From NCBI GenBank assembly GCA_963565915.1, contig OY751493.1, positions 620,001 through 684,000 on the forward strand: 64,000 nt of DNA. The letters run 5' to 3'. Made by a program: the position numbers and the translations under genes. Under the pieces are notes generated by a model that saw only the letters and a list, made by a program, of their open reading frames with translations, did no database searches and had not been told where the DNA came from. The DNA is from Entoloma clypeatum. Lineage: Eukaryota > Basidiomycota > Agaricomycetes > Agaricales > Entolomataceae. Below are positions 10,020-20,800 of the stretch, one piece after another (position 1 is the stretch's first letter; the number at the start of each line of letters is the position of its first letter).

Positions 10020-11156
10020 ATGGTTGCAAACACCGGGTTCGCATGGTTGAGGTGTGCGACAAAGATGCACCCAAAAAGTCGGATCAGAAATGGAAGCCTG
10101 GAGAAGAAGGATGGCTCCAAACGATTTGTACAAGATTACCGCATGGTCAATAAATTCACGGTCAAAGACAAGTTCCCACTCCCACGAATATCCGATCTCT
10201 TGGACGTACTGAAAGATGCGGTCTACTTCAATAAAATGGACATCATGTGGGGCTATAACAATGTCCGGATTAAGGAGGGCGATGAATGGAAAGCTGCCTT
10301 CCTCACCAGTCGAGGATTGTTCGAACCATTGGTCATGTTTTTTGGCCTTTACAACTCCCCGGGAATGTTCTCTCGAATGATGGCTAGTCTATTCCAGGAC
10401 CAGATCCGCCGACGTATCTGCATGATCTACATGGATGACATCATGGTTATCGGTAAAACCAAGGAAGAACTCGCGCGAAACACCAAAGAAATCCTACAGA
10501 TCCTATCGGACAATGATTTGTTCCTAAAAGAGAAGAAGTGTTTATGGGAAGTAATGAAATGTCCTATATTGGGATATGTGGTTGGTGAGGGACATGTTGA
10601 GATGGAAACTGAGAAGGTGGATACAATTCGAAACTGGCGAGCACCCACATCAAAAAAGGAAGTTCAGAAGTTCCTTGGATTTGCTAACTTCTATCGATGT
10701 TTTATTGAAGGGTACTCAAACATCGCAAAACCTCTCACCGCGCTCACAGGCGGTATGGCATTTACTTGGGGACCAACAGAGCAACAAGCTTTTGAAGGTC
10801 TCATATGGGCAATTACATCGGCACCAGTCTTGGCATTACCAAAACCAGAGGGACAGTTCAGGGTTGAAACCAATGCATCGGGCTATGCAATTGGAGCACT
10901 CTCTCAGAAGCAAGACGACAAATGGCACCCCATCGTGTTCTTGTCGTGGACCATGTCCGCGGCCAAACAGAATTATGAGATATACGACAAGGAACTCCTG
11001 GCGGTCGTGGAAGCATTAAAAGATTGGAGACACTATCTGCTTGAAGCCAGGGAACGTTTTGAAATCTTGACCAATCACAAGAACCTGGAATACTTCCGTC
11101 GTCCTCAGGACCTGAATCAACGACAGCGACGCTGGAAAATGAAGTTACAGGACTGA
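10020..11156 (+). pseudogene. Gypsy E reverse transcriptase-RNase H (frame open, N-terminus incomplete)
   Basis: A 378-codon frame holds RT motifs FVQDYRMVNKFTVKDKFPLP, KMDIMWGYNNVRI, FEPLVMFFGL and the catalytic box IYMDDIMV, followed by the thumb motif [13 protein letters not shown]. RNase H follows with VETNASGYAIGALS and NYEIYDKELLAVVEALKDWRHYL. The usual residues upstream of the first RT motif are missing and the frame is not continuous with protease or integrase. The catalytic Asp pair is intact, but the neighbouring breaks make this copy non-functional on its own. Confidence 0.85.
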
Positions 11157-12436
11157 CTTTGAATTACGGCATGTGCCTGGCAAGACCAATGCAAAAGCAG
11201 ACATCCTGTCACGCCTACCCTGGTATGAAGCGGAACTCGAACCACAGGACAGTGACCAAATGCTCAAGGAGGGACTATTCTTGAAACGGTTGGAATCAGG
11301 TGGTACAAATGGAGATGTTCATGGAGAAACAATTCTTTGAAGGGGGTGAAACATCTGATTCCATCAAAATTGGAAACGTCACAACCATTGAAAATCCGTG
11401 GATCGCACGTATCAAGGGTTCAAACTGCATGGAGACAGAAGTAGCCCAGGGTCTAAAAAAGAATCCTCATTGGTATCAGCAGGAGAATGGGATCACCTAT
11501 GCAGGAGAATGAGTCTATGTCCCGCCAGACCCACAATTACGACAAGAATTGATGTTTGAGTCACACGATGCACCAGTGGCTGAACATCCAGGACAGTACC
11601 GGACACATGAACTCCTCACTCACACCTACTGGTGGCCTACCATACTGCATGATGTGAAGAAGTATGTGAAGGGTTGCGACACTTGTCAACGCAACAAGAT
11701 TAACCGACAAAAGTGACATGCTCCGCTACATCCCCATGCAGCACCAAGTCACCCATGGGAAGACATAGGAATCGACGTCGTGGGACCAATACCAGAATCT
11801 GATGGAAAAAACACAATTCTGGTCATCACAGATAGACATTCAAAGATGCTTCACCTTATTCCGACAACCGTGGAACTATCAGCTGAAGGATTAGCCAAGA
11901 TCTATCGGGATCAGATATGGAAGCTTCATGGGATCCCCAAGAAGATCATCAGCGATAGGGGACCGCAGTTTGCCGCGAAGTTCATGGAGATACTCTGCTG
12001 CATGCTAGGGATCAAAAGGAACCTGTCCACCGCATACCACCCACAGACTGACGGACAGGCTGAGCGATCGCATCAGGAAACAGAAGCGTTCTTACGAAAC
12101 TTTGTCAACCATCTACAGGATGATTGGGCTGAATGGATCGCAATCACAGAGTTCCAGTACAATGACAAAGAACATCAGGCGACGAAGCACACCCCATTCT
12201 ACCTCAACTACGGTTTACATCCATGGAAGGGAGAGCTCGTGTTAGAAGATACTAATCTGGCTGCCAACGACTTCTTGAAAAAACTTAAACAGGCATGAGA
12301 AGAAGCCAATGCCGCGCTGAAACAAGCACAGGATCAGATGAAGAAGACAGTTGACACACGGCGAAGTCCGTCTTGGGACTACCGCATCGGAGACAAGGTG
12401 TGGCTGGAAGGGACTAACATCAGGACCGATCGCCCC
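11157..12436 (+). pseudogene. Gypsy E integrase, several breaks
   Basis: Integrase follows RNase H after a frame change. The zinc-binding region is recognisable around 11560-11710 (HPGQYRTHELLTHTYWWPT, CDTCQRNK), then a TGA. The catalytic core is open at 11780-12298 with Asp in IGIDVVGPIP, Asp in SDRGPQF and Glu in QAERSHQE. TGA at 12296-12298 is followed in the same frame by recognisable residues (EEANAALKQAQDQMKKTVD). The C-terminal part is cut at about 12436 by an LTR fragment. Confidence 0.8.
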
Positions 12437-12597
12437 TCAATAGCCTTCCGCAGTCGCCTTACTCATGCGCACTGCCTTCCGCAGTACTGACTCATCCGCT
12501 ACCACCTATAGTCAGTACCTATATAAACCTCTTGTACCATAGTAGATTCCTTAGATTTAGCAATCACTTTGCTCTTCGCCTTTCCACTTTCCTGCAT
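12437..12597 (+). repeat. LTR fragment lodged inside gypsy E pol
   Basis: This segment (CAATAGCCTTCCGCAGTCGC ... TTTCCTGCAT) matches about 7623-7787 of the left LTR in the same orientation, with a few differences. It replaces the sequence normally linking integrase to the chromodomain. No target duplication flanks it, so template switching or recombination is more likely than insertion. Confidence 0.75.
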
Positions 12598-12867
12598 GAG
12601 GTTGCTAAAGTAATAGACCCAAGATTGAAGCAAGGGAAACTGGAGTATTTAGTGCAATGGGAAGGTCTGACTCAGGACCACAACACATGGGAACCCGAGG
12701 ATCACCTAGAACATGTGCAAGAAGTAGTGGATGATTTCTATAAATTAAACCCAAATGCACCCTGGCGCTTATGCGCAAACATCTTTGAAGGATTGGAATT
12801 TAAACCTTATGAAAACTTCACGGACACCCCTGATGACATCATATCTTGCCTGGAAGTTGAGATCTAG
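12598..12867 (+). pseudogene. Gypsy E chromodomain (end of pol)
   Basis: The frame reads EVAKVIDPRLKQGKLEYLVQ, WEGLTQDHNTWEPEDHL and VDDFYKLNPNAP, a chromodomain of the kind found at the integrase C-terminus of chromoviruses, where it guides integration to heterochromatin. Frame and stop are intact. The polypurine tract AGAAAGGGGGTAA follows at about 12866-12878. Confidence 0.75.
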
Positions 12868-12878
12868 AAAGGGGGTAA

Positions 12879-13145
12879 TGTTATGATTGTACTTTCACTT
12901 TTCACCTTATCTTTATCTTTATCTTATCTAATCTAGTCTAATCTAATCTACATCTTATCACATCTTATCACATCATATCATATCTCATCATATCTATGGC
13001 TGTGTGACACATGTACGCCACATGTATTACAGTATATAAGTAGCTCACTTTCTCTTGTATTTGTCAGCTTGTTCCCTTGAGATTCCTGCTGGGTCTCTTG
13101 GCAATACAGCCTTTCTTCATTGTTCCTTCCACATCTTAAGTTCAA
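12879..13145 (+). repeat. 3' LTR candidate of gypsy E
   Basis: Directly after a polypurine tract a TGTTATGATTG start is seen, as expected for a 3' LTR. It contains a run of TCTAATC/TTATC words and a TATATAAG box at about 13031. It does not match the LTR at 7418, and its 3' end could not be placed exactly. Confidence 0.45.
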
Positions 13146-13159
13146 CCGTTTGGGCTCGC

Positions 13160-13862
13160 GATGTCGTTTGACTTAGCATCACATCAACAACGAGGTCTAT
13201 AGCATTTTTGAGCAAAAATTCGAGGAGGGCCATTTGGAGGTGTTCAACATCGTGAAACATGGTGACCATGGATGGGAATTTAGTGTCACTAACGGATTTT
13301 TGACGCCGTGAAAAGATGCACCTGATATGACTGCTCTCAATGTGGAAAACAAACTCGACCCGCGAGGCATTTTGATGTCCATCGTCGAGAAAGGTGAATA
13401 TATTCATGGCAAGGAAAATGCTGTACGGTACTATGCATGTGGGGACACTGGAGAAGGGGAACAAAGGTGTGGAGATTTTCTTGTAATTGATGACCCTAGG
13501 GCGCTGATGATGGTGACAACAGCATTACCAAAGTGGAGCCCCATCTGTTTCGCGGGGGAAATCTTGTGGAAGTGGAGATATCATTCATGATCATCCCTGT
13601 GAAGAACGGGAAGCAGAAAATGAAACTGATCCTGAGGGCGATTGCCCTGTTCAATGACAGGTTTGCCAAGGTGAGCATAGTTGACACATACCTTAATAAA
13701 GTCAGGTATTGATGATATGTTGTCTGGAACAGGCGGCACTTCTAAAATGGTTACAAACGACAAGGGTGATCCCTTTGCCGATGCTGGAAGTAGCAGTGGT
13801 GGCAATCATTTTGAAAAGGAAAAGCGGCTACGAGGCCAAGCCCTCTACCAGCAAGAAGGTTT
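13160..13862 (+). pseudogene. Broken gene of an unrecognised family
   Basis: Coding traces are clear: YSIFEQKFEEGHLEVFNIVK, then a TGA at about 13309-13311, then a frame from about 13327 with NKLDPRGILMSIVEKGEYIHG, a frame change near 13535, then VEVEISFMIIPVKNGKQKMK and LILRAIALFNDRFAK. A GT-AG intron (about 13671-13732) joins to LLKWLQTTRVIPLPMLEVAV and a terminal stop at about 13860. The ALFNDRF and KWLQ words remind me of an uncharacterised family repeated in agaricomycete genomes; that is a weak recollection, not evidence. One TGA and one frameshift argue for a dead copy. Confidence 0.5.
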
Positions 13863-14497
13863 GAATGAACAGCGAGGGGCAGCAGGAACATATGATTACG
13901 AGTTTGAGTTTACGAGAAGTCGTTCTGTCCAGATGACCCCCGCCAACTTTTTCGTGTGCAATCTATCATGCAGAGTTACTGGTTTGATCACCAATGTCTT
14001 TTATTACATATTATTGATTATGTGATTCTGATGAGTAAGTGCTCATCTGGACACGTAACCAGTAGATCCCAGATTGTGATCAGTGTTGCCACATCTTCAA
14101 GTCCTCTGCCATTCTCCATCACTGTCCTCTCCTCCCCCACCTCTGGTACGTAAACGGCTCACTCCCCATCTCCCCAACAATGGCCAATGACATGAGTGAT
14201 GCCACTCCAGGACACCACCATCAGACAACATGGATCACCAACTCCTGCAAAATGCACCGAGGGGAAAAGCTGGTAAGCAATCCCACACACCTCGCCTCTA
14301 GCCCAAGACCTCATGACCACACAATGATGCAACGAGCTACAACAGGGACACATGGTGCAATGATGAAGGGAAAGTCCCCACCAGCAACACCCATAACGAC
14401 ACAGTGACAGCAAGCCGGCACACACGCCTGAGGTGGACAGGTGGGAGGGGGCACGCGATGGATAGAGTGAGCCACGATGAGGGACAGGGTGCCAAGG
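13863..14497. other. Non-coding stretch
   Basis: Nothing supported is seen in about 630 bases between the pseudogene and the MITE. Short frames on both strands lack motifs or splice sites that extend them. Confidence 0.35.
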
Positions 14498-14504
14498 CAT
14501 GAGG

Positions 14505-14890
14505 CCCAGTGGAAATTGAGTTGGCTGGAATTGTGATCTTTCACTGATTTTTCAGGGCTTTTTCAGGGCTGAGTGGGTTAAAATTGGATTAAATGGGAAA
14601 ATTGATCATTCCCACTCAAACCCTAAAAGTTGAACCATTTGTGGGTCATATTGGGGAACTCAAGGGGTTTGATCAGGGGTTTTCAGGGGGTTTTTTGGTT
14701 CCAAGTCGGTTCTGGTTGGTCAAGAAACAGGACTAAGCCCTTATCGAGCAGGAATCGGCTGGGAAAAATGATCAGATTTCAAGATAATTCCCACCCAAAC
14801 ATAATAAGTTGGACAATTTATCGGTTAACTCAAATTTTCTATTGAAAGCCCTGAAAAATCACGATCCCAGCCAACCCAATTTTGACTGGG
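14505..14890. mobile_element. MITE, CCCAGT terminal inverted repeats, 7-bp target duplication
   Basis: The element begins CCCAGTGGAAATTGAGTTGG and ends with the inverse (CCAACCCAATTTTGACTGGG). Subterminal similarity continues through TTTTTCAGGGCT on the left and AGCCCTGAAAAA on the right, giving arms of about 45-55 bases. CATGAGG occurs immediately outside both ends (14498-14504 and 14891-14897), a 7-bp target duplication. There is no ORF. A second element with the same ends lies at 28531-28853. Confidence 0.75.
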
Positions 14891-14897
14891 CATGAGG

Positions 14898-15224
14898 CGA
14901 CAAAGTACGATACACAGCATGACAGGAATCCAAGGGGACAAACAAGGAATGGGATGGGGTGCCAAGGCGCGATGTGACACACAGGACAGCATATGCAACA
15001 TGGGGGGTGCAGGGCAACAGGGGGACGTGTCCAGGGTATGGCAGCAATAGGACAGTGGCCCCTCATGTCACATAGCATTTTTTCTCAATGTCAGAAAATG
15101 TCAGACGAGTCGGAGCAGAGTAGCAGAGGAGCAGAGGAGCAGAGGAGCGGATGTGATAAGTGCGACATTGGCAGAAAGGACCTGGCTTCAACTTGTGCGT
15201 TGTGCCCCACTCTTTGACATGATC
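14898..15224. other. Non-coding stretch with a short GGAGCAGA tandem run
   Basis: The only pattern seen is a short tandem run of AGAGGAGC units at about 15118-15150. No gene was recognised. Confidence 0.35.
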
Positions 15225-15618
15225 CTCAATTTTGGATTGGCAGATGTCGGATGAGCGGATGAGCGGAGGTGACGGAGAGAATGCTCAAAGGCAAGTAGAG
15301 ATGGATGTGAATGAGGTGTAATGTATGATATTTGAACTGAGGTTCTACAACAGGTTTGGTACACTATTTATAGTAGACTAGAATGATCAGCATTACTATA
15401 AGTGATGTGCAGATATCGGAGTTGACCATCAGAACATTCGGAGTACGGAGAGTAGCAAATGAAAAGTGAACAACATATGTCTACTTGTAAGTATGGTTGA
15501 GATGTTACATAGTAGAAGTATAATCAAATATAAATAGAATGTTGTTGGAGCAGATGTCGGAGCGGATGAATTGTCAGAGTCGTCGGATAAGTCGGATGTG
15601 AATCATATGGTTATGACA
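15225..15618 (-). repeat. Reversed, truncated LTR of the TCCGA-rich family
   Basis: Read on the minus strand it starts TGTCATAACC at 15618, is rich in TCCGA/CTCCG, has a TATAAATAG box, then CTCAGTTCAAATATCAT, and then repeated CATCCGCTC words. This is the same architecture as the LTRs at 6094 and 42026. No matching terminal CTTAACA was found on the low-coordinate side, so it seems truncated. Confidence 0.45.
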
Positions 15619-15783
15619 TCTCAGGCTCTTATGCTTTTTCTTTTGTTATAGTATTGCAAATATAATTGATTTGATCTGATTCTTTTTTGCAAAAAACCAC
15701 TCGAACTTGTACATTGCCATGCTCTGCAGCGGCCCACTCACCAGTCATTGATGGCAAAAAGGAGCAAGTCAATACGGGAGATA

Positions 15784-17393
15784 CAGTGCCTCACAAAACT
15801 GATTCAATGTTTGCTACTTTGTGAATACCTTCAAAATAACTTTGCAAATAATGCCAATCAAAAGAAGGTATTGGTACCTGGTTAAAAGCCCTGCTTCAGG
15901 ACTCTCGGAATCTGCAATAATTATGTAATTCCCATAAAAAATGATCAATATATGATCAAATTACTCCAGGAACTCATTGAATCAGTTTTGTGAGTATGTA
16001 CAATAAATACAGTATTTTATACTTTAGTACTTGGTATTACCCCCCTTAGCTTTGATTACTGCCTCTACCCTTCTTGGCATACTTTCTATCAGGTTTTGAC
16101 ACACTTCTGGCTCTATATTATTCCACATCTCTGCTGCTCTGTCCCAAATCTCCCAGACTCTCTTGGGTGGTGTTGGATATTCATTCAACTTCCTTTTAAT
16201 ATGAACCCAGAGGTGTTCAATAGGATTGAGGTCTGGGGACTGTGCAGGCCAATCCAGCAGAGCAATATTCTTGCTGTCCATCCATTTTTTGGCCTTCTTG
16301 GAGGTGTGCTTGGGGTCATTGTCCTGCTGAAAAATGATCTCCTCTTCAGAGATTCCACTCTCCTCCATGCTGGGCAGCAAATTGTCCTCCAAAATGGACA
16401 CATACTGATCAGCATCCATCCTCCCCTCAACCTCTGCAAGTCTCCCCACACCTTCCCAACCCATACAACCCCAAACCATAATATTTCCTCCCCCAAACTT
16501 GACTGTGCCCTGAACCTCTCTTTCAATAAGCCCCTCACCCTTTTTTTTCCAGACCCATTCCTTGCCATCTGACCCAAACCTGTTGATTTTGGTCTCATCT
16601 GACCAAATGACATCCTCCACTGTCCATTCCCTGTGCTTCATAGCAAATGCCAACTGCCTCTTCCGATGTATGGCCTTTATGAAAGGTCTTTTCTTCTTTG
16701 TTACAGCCTTGAATTCATGTTTTCTGAGAACCCTTCTCACAGTTTCTGGGGAGACAGGATTGGAGATGACAGTGTTGATGTGTTTGGTAGCCTGCACAGC
16801 ATTGGAGGCTCTCCCTGAGGTGATTTGTGAAAGTATGTTTCATGTGTTGGTGGGAGAAAGCTTGGATGGACGACCACCAGAAGAGAGATTGCGATGAGGA
16901 AGAAGATTCTGAAGCACTCTGGAGACAGTTGGTTGGCTGACACCCAGGTTAGAGGCAATATGACGAGTGGAGTGACCATTGGAGGCCAGAGAAAGAATGT
17001 TTTCCTTGTGGGAAGAGGAGATAGGGTGCATGATTAATTATGGAGGCTGTTGAGGTTGGATTCTTCTTATACAACTTTCCTTGACAACCCATCAGGGTTC
17101 TATTCAAGTTCCATCAGTAAGTCTTGACAACTGGTTACCATACAACCAGTGAAGCATTTGATTCTGATAATTGCCATAGGTACTCACAAAACTGATTCAA
17201 TGAGTTGCTGATTTAATTTAATCATATCTCCATGGATTCTGATCTAAATCATATGATTCCTTTATATTCTGAAGGCCCTGAAGTAGGGCTTTCAATTATA
17301 TACCAAAGGTTTAATTCAATTGGTATTCTTTGCAGAGTTATCTTGAAGGTATTCAAAAAGCAACAAACATTGAATCAGTTTTGTGAGGCACTG
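15784..17393 (-). mobile_element. Tc1/mariner element, copy 1 (transposase broken)
   Basis: Terminal inverted repeats start CAGTGCCTCACAAAACTGAT on both ends, flanked by the target dinucleotide TA (15782-15783 and 17394-17395). The terminal repeats are about 200 bases and each ends inward with an inverted copy of the outer 20-base word. Copy 2 at 44621-46238 is nearly identical. Confidence 0.9.
16024..17031 (-). pseudogene. Tc1-like transposase, one nonsense codon
   Basis: The frame is that of the intact transposase at 44860-45876, with TGA at 16840-16842 where copy 2 has CGA. It also has a net 9-base deletion just before the first catalytic Asp (VEDVIWSDET against the longer form in copy 2). 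The helix-turn-helix N-terminus and the DDE region (SDET, QQDNDPKHT, PDLNPIE) are otherwise kept. The nonsense change is a C-to-T at CpG. Confidence 0.9.
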
Positions 17394-17506
17394 TAGCTTG
17401 GACTAAGTATGAGGTGTTAATATAATGCAAGTATTATCTTTGAAATGTGCTGAATTATTACTCGAGCAGCAAAACAATGAAACAATGAACAAACAATGAA
17501 TGATTC

Positions 17507-17816
17507 TGTTGAAGTTCCACCTGGGCACTAGCCACAGGTGTACTGAGCAACATAGCTACAGTGGAAGTACTCTACGATACTGCTATGGTCACTTACATGG
17601 TTTGGAGGGGGTAAGGCTAGTGAGAGCGGTTGAGGCTGGTGAGAGCGATGGAGCTGGTTAAGAGTCAAGAGACAACTTGTTGATATTGACAGTTTCCTGG
17701 TCTTATATACCGTACTACTGTTTGTACCAACCAAACAAGTATGTAATGAAGATATGTAAAGGTCACGTGATGTAATCTAATCTAATCTAATCTACGTGAT
17801 GGGAAAAGTTTCAACA
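17507..17816 (-). repeat. 3' LTR of copia 1
   Basis: TGTTGAAGTT...GTTTCAACA ends in + orientation. Contains a TATATA box region (about 17703) and a TCTAATC microsatellite. The G-rich polypurine tract abuts it at about 17817-17828 on the minus strand. Confidence 0.95.
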
Positions 17817-17892
17817 CCCCCCCATATTTAGTACATACTTCTAAATACATCTTACTTTTTCCCACATATATATATAGGTACTTTTGTTTCGC

Positions 17893-20800
17893 CTAGTTCT
17901 TTATCAGTCCGAAGTACGGGATAAACTTGGAAAAAAGGATTTTCCCCAGATTCTTAGTCAAAAGGTCTGCAGGGTTATTCACTCCTTCGATGAATTCGAC
18001 CGTAATAATTCCTTCGGAGACTTTTTCTCTGACGAAGTGGAATCGCACGTCAATGTGCTTGGATCGCTTCTCAGTTACAGGGTTGGATGCGATAAAGACG
18101 GAGCCGTTGTTATCTCCGTAGATCGGTACTGATCCGATCTGCATTCCAAGTTCGGCAAGCATGCTTCTCAGCCATGTTGCTGCGCGACTGCAATCTGATA
18201 GCGCCATATACTCTGCTTCTGTAGAAGAGAGGGCGATGGTTTTTTGCGCCGATGATACCCATGTTATCGCTCCAGACGCCAGTGATATGAAGAAGCCGGT
18301 GGTAGACCTTCTCGTGTTTTCATCTGACGCCCAGTCGGAGTCTGTGAATGCATAGATCCCTTTCCCTGAGTCCCCATCGTACATGATCGCGTAATTTTTT
18401 GTTGCCTTCAAATATCTGCAAATATCCCTAGCCACCTCTAAATGGCGTTTGGTGGGATTTGCGGAAAATTGGGACATTTTGATTACGGCAAAGCAGATGT
18501 CAGGCCTCGTTCCAATCATCAGATATAGGAGTGATCCGATGACGGATTGGTACTTAGATCGGAGTTCCGCATTGGGTTCATCTTCGGACGCCATGGGTTT
18601 GTAGCCCGTAGGGAGTGGGGTATGGGTGGCATTAGATTCGCTCATCCCCATGCGTGCCAGAATTTTCTCAAGGTAAGGTACTTGATCAATGAAGATCCTC
18701 TTCCCACGTTGCCTTATTTGGATTGAGAGAAATTCCTTTGGTTCCCCATCGGGCACTAGGTGACCTAGGTCCCTGCATTCCCATGTTGTCATGAAGGCCT
18801 TCTTCTTTTCTAGCGTATATTCCCGGTTTGTGCCGAGAAAAGCAGAGTCGTCGACATAGATGACGGCAATTACAATTTCCCCGTTGGTACTTTTGTGAAT
18901 GAATACTCCCGCATCGGAGTGAAGCCGGACAAAGCCGAGCTTTTTCATGGAGGAATCAAGTTCCCTCCACCAGGCTAATGCGGCCTGCTTAAGTCCATAT
19001 AGAGCTTTGAATAGTTGGTACACGAGGTGTTCTTTCCCTTTTACTATGTAGCCCTCAGGCTGTCGCATATAGATGACTTCACGGAGCGTTCCATAGAGGA
19101 AGGCTGATGAGACGTCCAATAGAGTCATGAACCACCCTTCAAGGGCTGTCAATGCCAGTATTAGCCGGACGGTTTCATATCTTACGACTGGTGAGAAGAT
19201 CTGATCAAAGTCGATCCCTTCTACTTGTGAAAATCCTTTTGCGACGAGGCGTGCTTTCAGGCGCCCGTCGGATTTTTCATTGTAAACCCATTTGTTCCTT
19301 AGAGCTTTCCTCCCTTCAGGCAGGGGTACTAGCTCCGTGATCACCCCGCGGCGTTTGAGCATATCTAGCTCTTTACGTTCAGCCGCATACCAGTCTTCTT
19401 TATTTGGAAGAGGGTATATGTCTTTATGGGACATGTCGACAATGCCAACTTGGACTGATATTGCCTCCATCAGGAGGTCATTCATCCATGCCGTTTGACC
19501 GCCCAGTCTCCGTCTTCGATCTAATTTTTCAAGATCAGACGCTGGAGTGTCTTCCCCGTAGATGCTTCCTGGCATCTTCCGAACTCGTCGTTCCCTGATC
19601 GGTCGATCTGGTACTTGCTCGGGTTCCGGAGTGGGTACTCGCGGTTCGTCATCAGGCTCACTGGCAGGCAATTCGTTGTCTGATTCAGGTTGATCCTGTT
19701 CAATGGGAAGTGGGTCATGAGGTGTTTCGTTGTGACTTTCGTCATCGTTGCTGCCAGGGATGAGATCCTCAAACTCATCAGCCGGCTCTGGGTTTTCCAT
19801 TTCTGGATGGTTTTCTGGCAAAGGGTCGATGTGGCATCTAGGGTACTTGCTTTCATCAAAGATAGCTTTCCCACCCATGAAAATCGTGTTGGTCTCAGGA
19901 TCCATGAAGCGGTATCCTTTGACCCCTGGTTTTGATCCGAGATAAATCATCAATCGAGATCTTGACTCCAGGGAGTTTCTGCGTTTTTCTTTTGGGATAT
20001 ATATGTATGCTTGGCATCCGAAGACTCTGACGCTAGACATGTCGGGGATCTCATTGGTCACCCTGAAGTAAGGGGTTTTCCATTCAAGACGCTGCATGGG
20101 GGTTCTGTTGTAGAGAAATGCTGCGTGTTCCAAACAGAATTCCCACCACATGGGCGGTAAGCATGCGTCGAAGCGCAATGCCTGAGATTTTTCCCATAGT
20201 GTTCGATTGATCCTTTCTGCTCTACCGTTCTGCTGGTGCTGATATGGGAGCGTGACATCGATCAGAATTCCATGATCGGCAAGTACATCCTTGTATTCGT
20301 CAAATTCTCCACCTCCATCAACCCGCCACTTTTTAGGGGTAGCGGCAAATTGATTCTGGATCATCGCAAGGAATTGTTTCAGCGCCGTGATGGCGCCTGA
20401 CTTCTTCCTAAGCAAGACGACCCAGACATGGGATGAAAAATCGTCCAAAAAGGTAAGGAAATATTTGTACTTATGGTACGATGCCGTGGATATCTGTTTC
20501 AAATCCGAATGGATCAAATCAAAGGGTTTGACAGCCCTTGTCATCGAGTTAGGATAAGATTGATTCGGCATTTTCCCTTTGAGGCACCCCGTGCAGCTTT
20601 CCTGTGATTTCTCACGTACTAACGTCCTGGGTACTCCTTTGGTACTAGTGGGAATTTTATTAAGCGCCTGGTCATTTGGGTGGCCAAGACGTTTATGCCA
20701 GGTTTCAACAGTGATTTCGCTAGAGATCGCATGGATTTGGTCATAGCGTATTTCAGTGTCTAACCAATAAATGGTTTGTCCAAGAATGTGAGGCGAGAAC

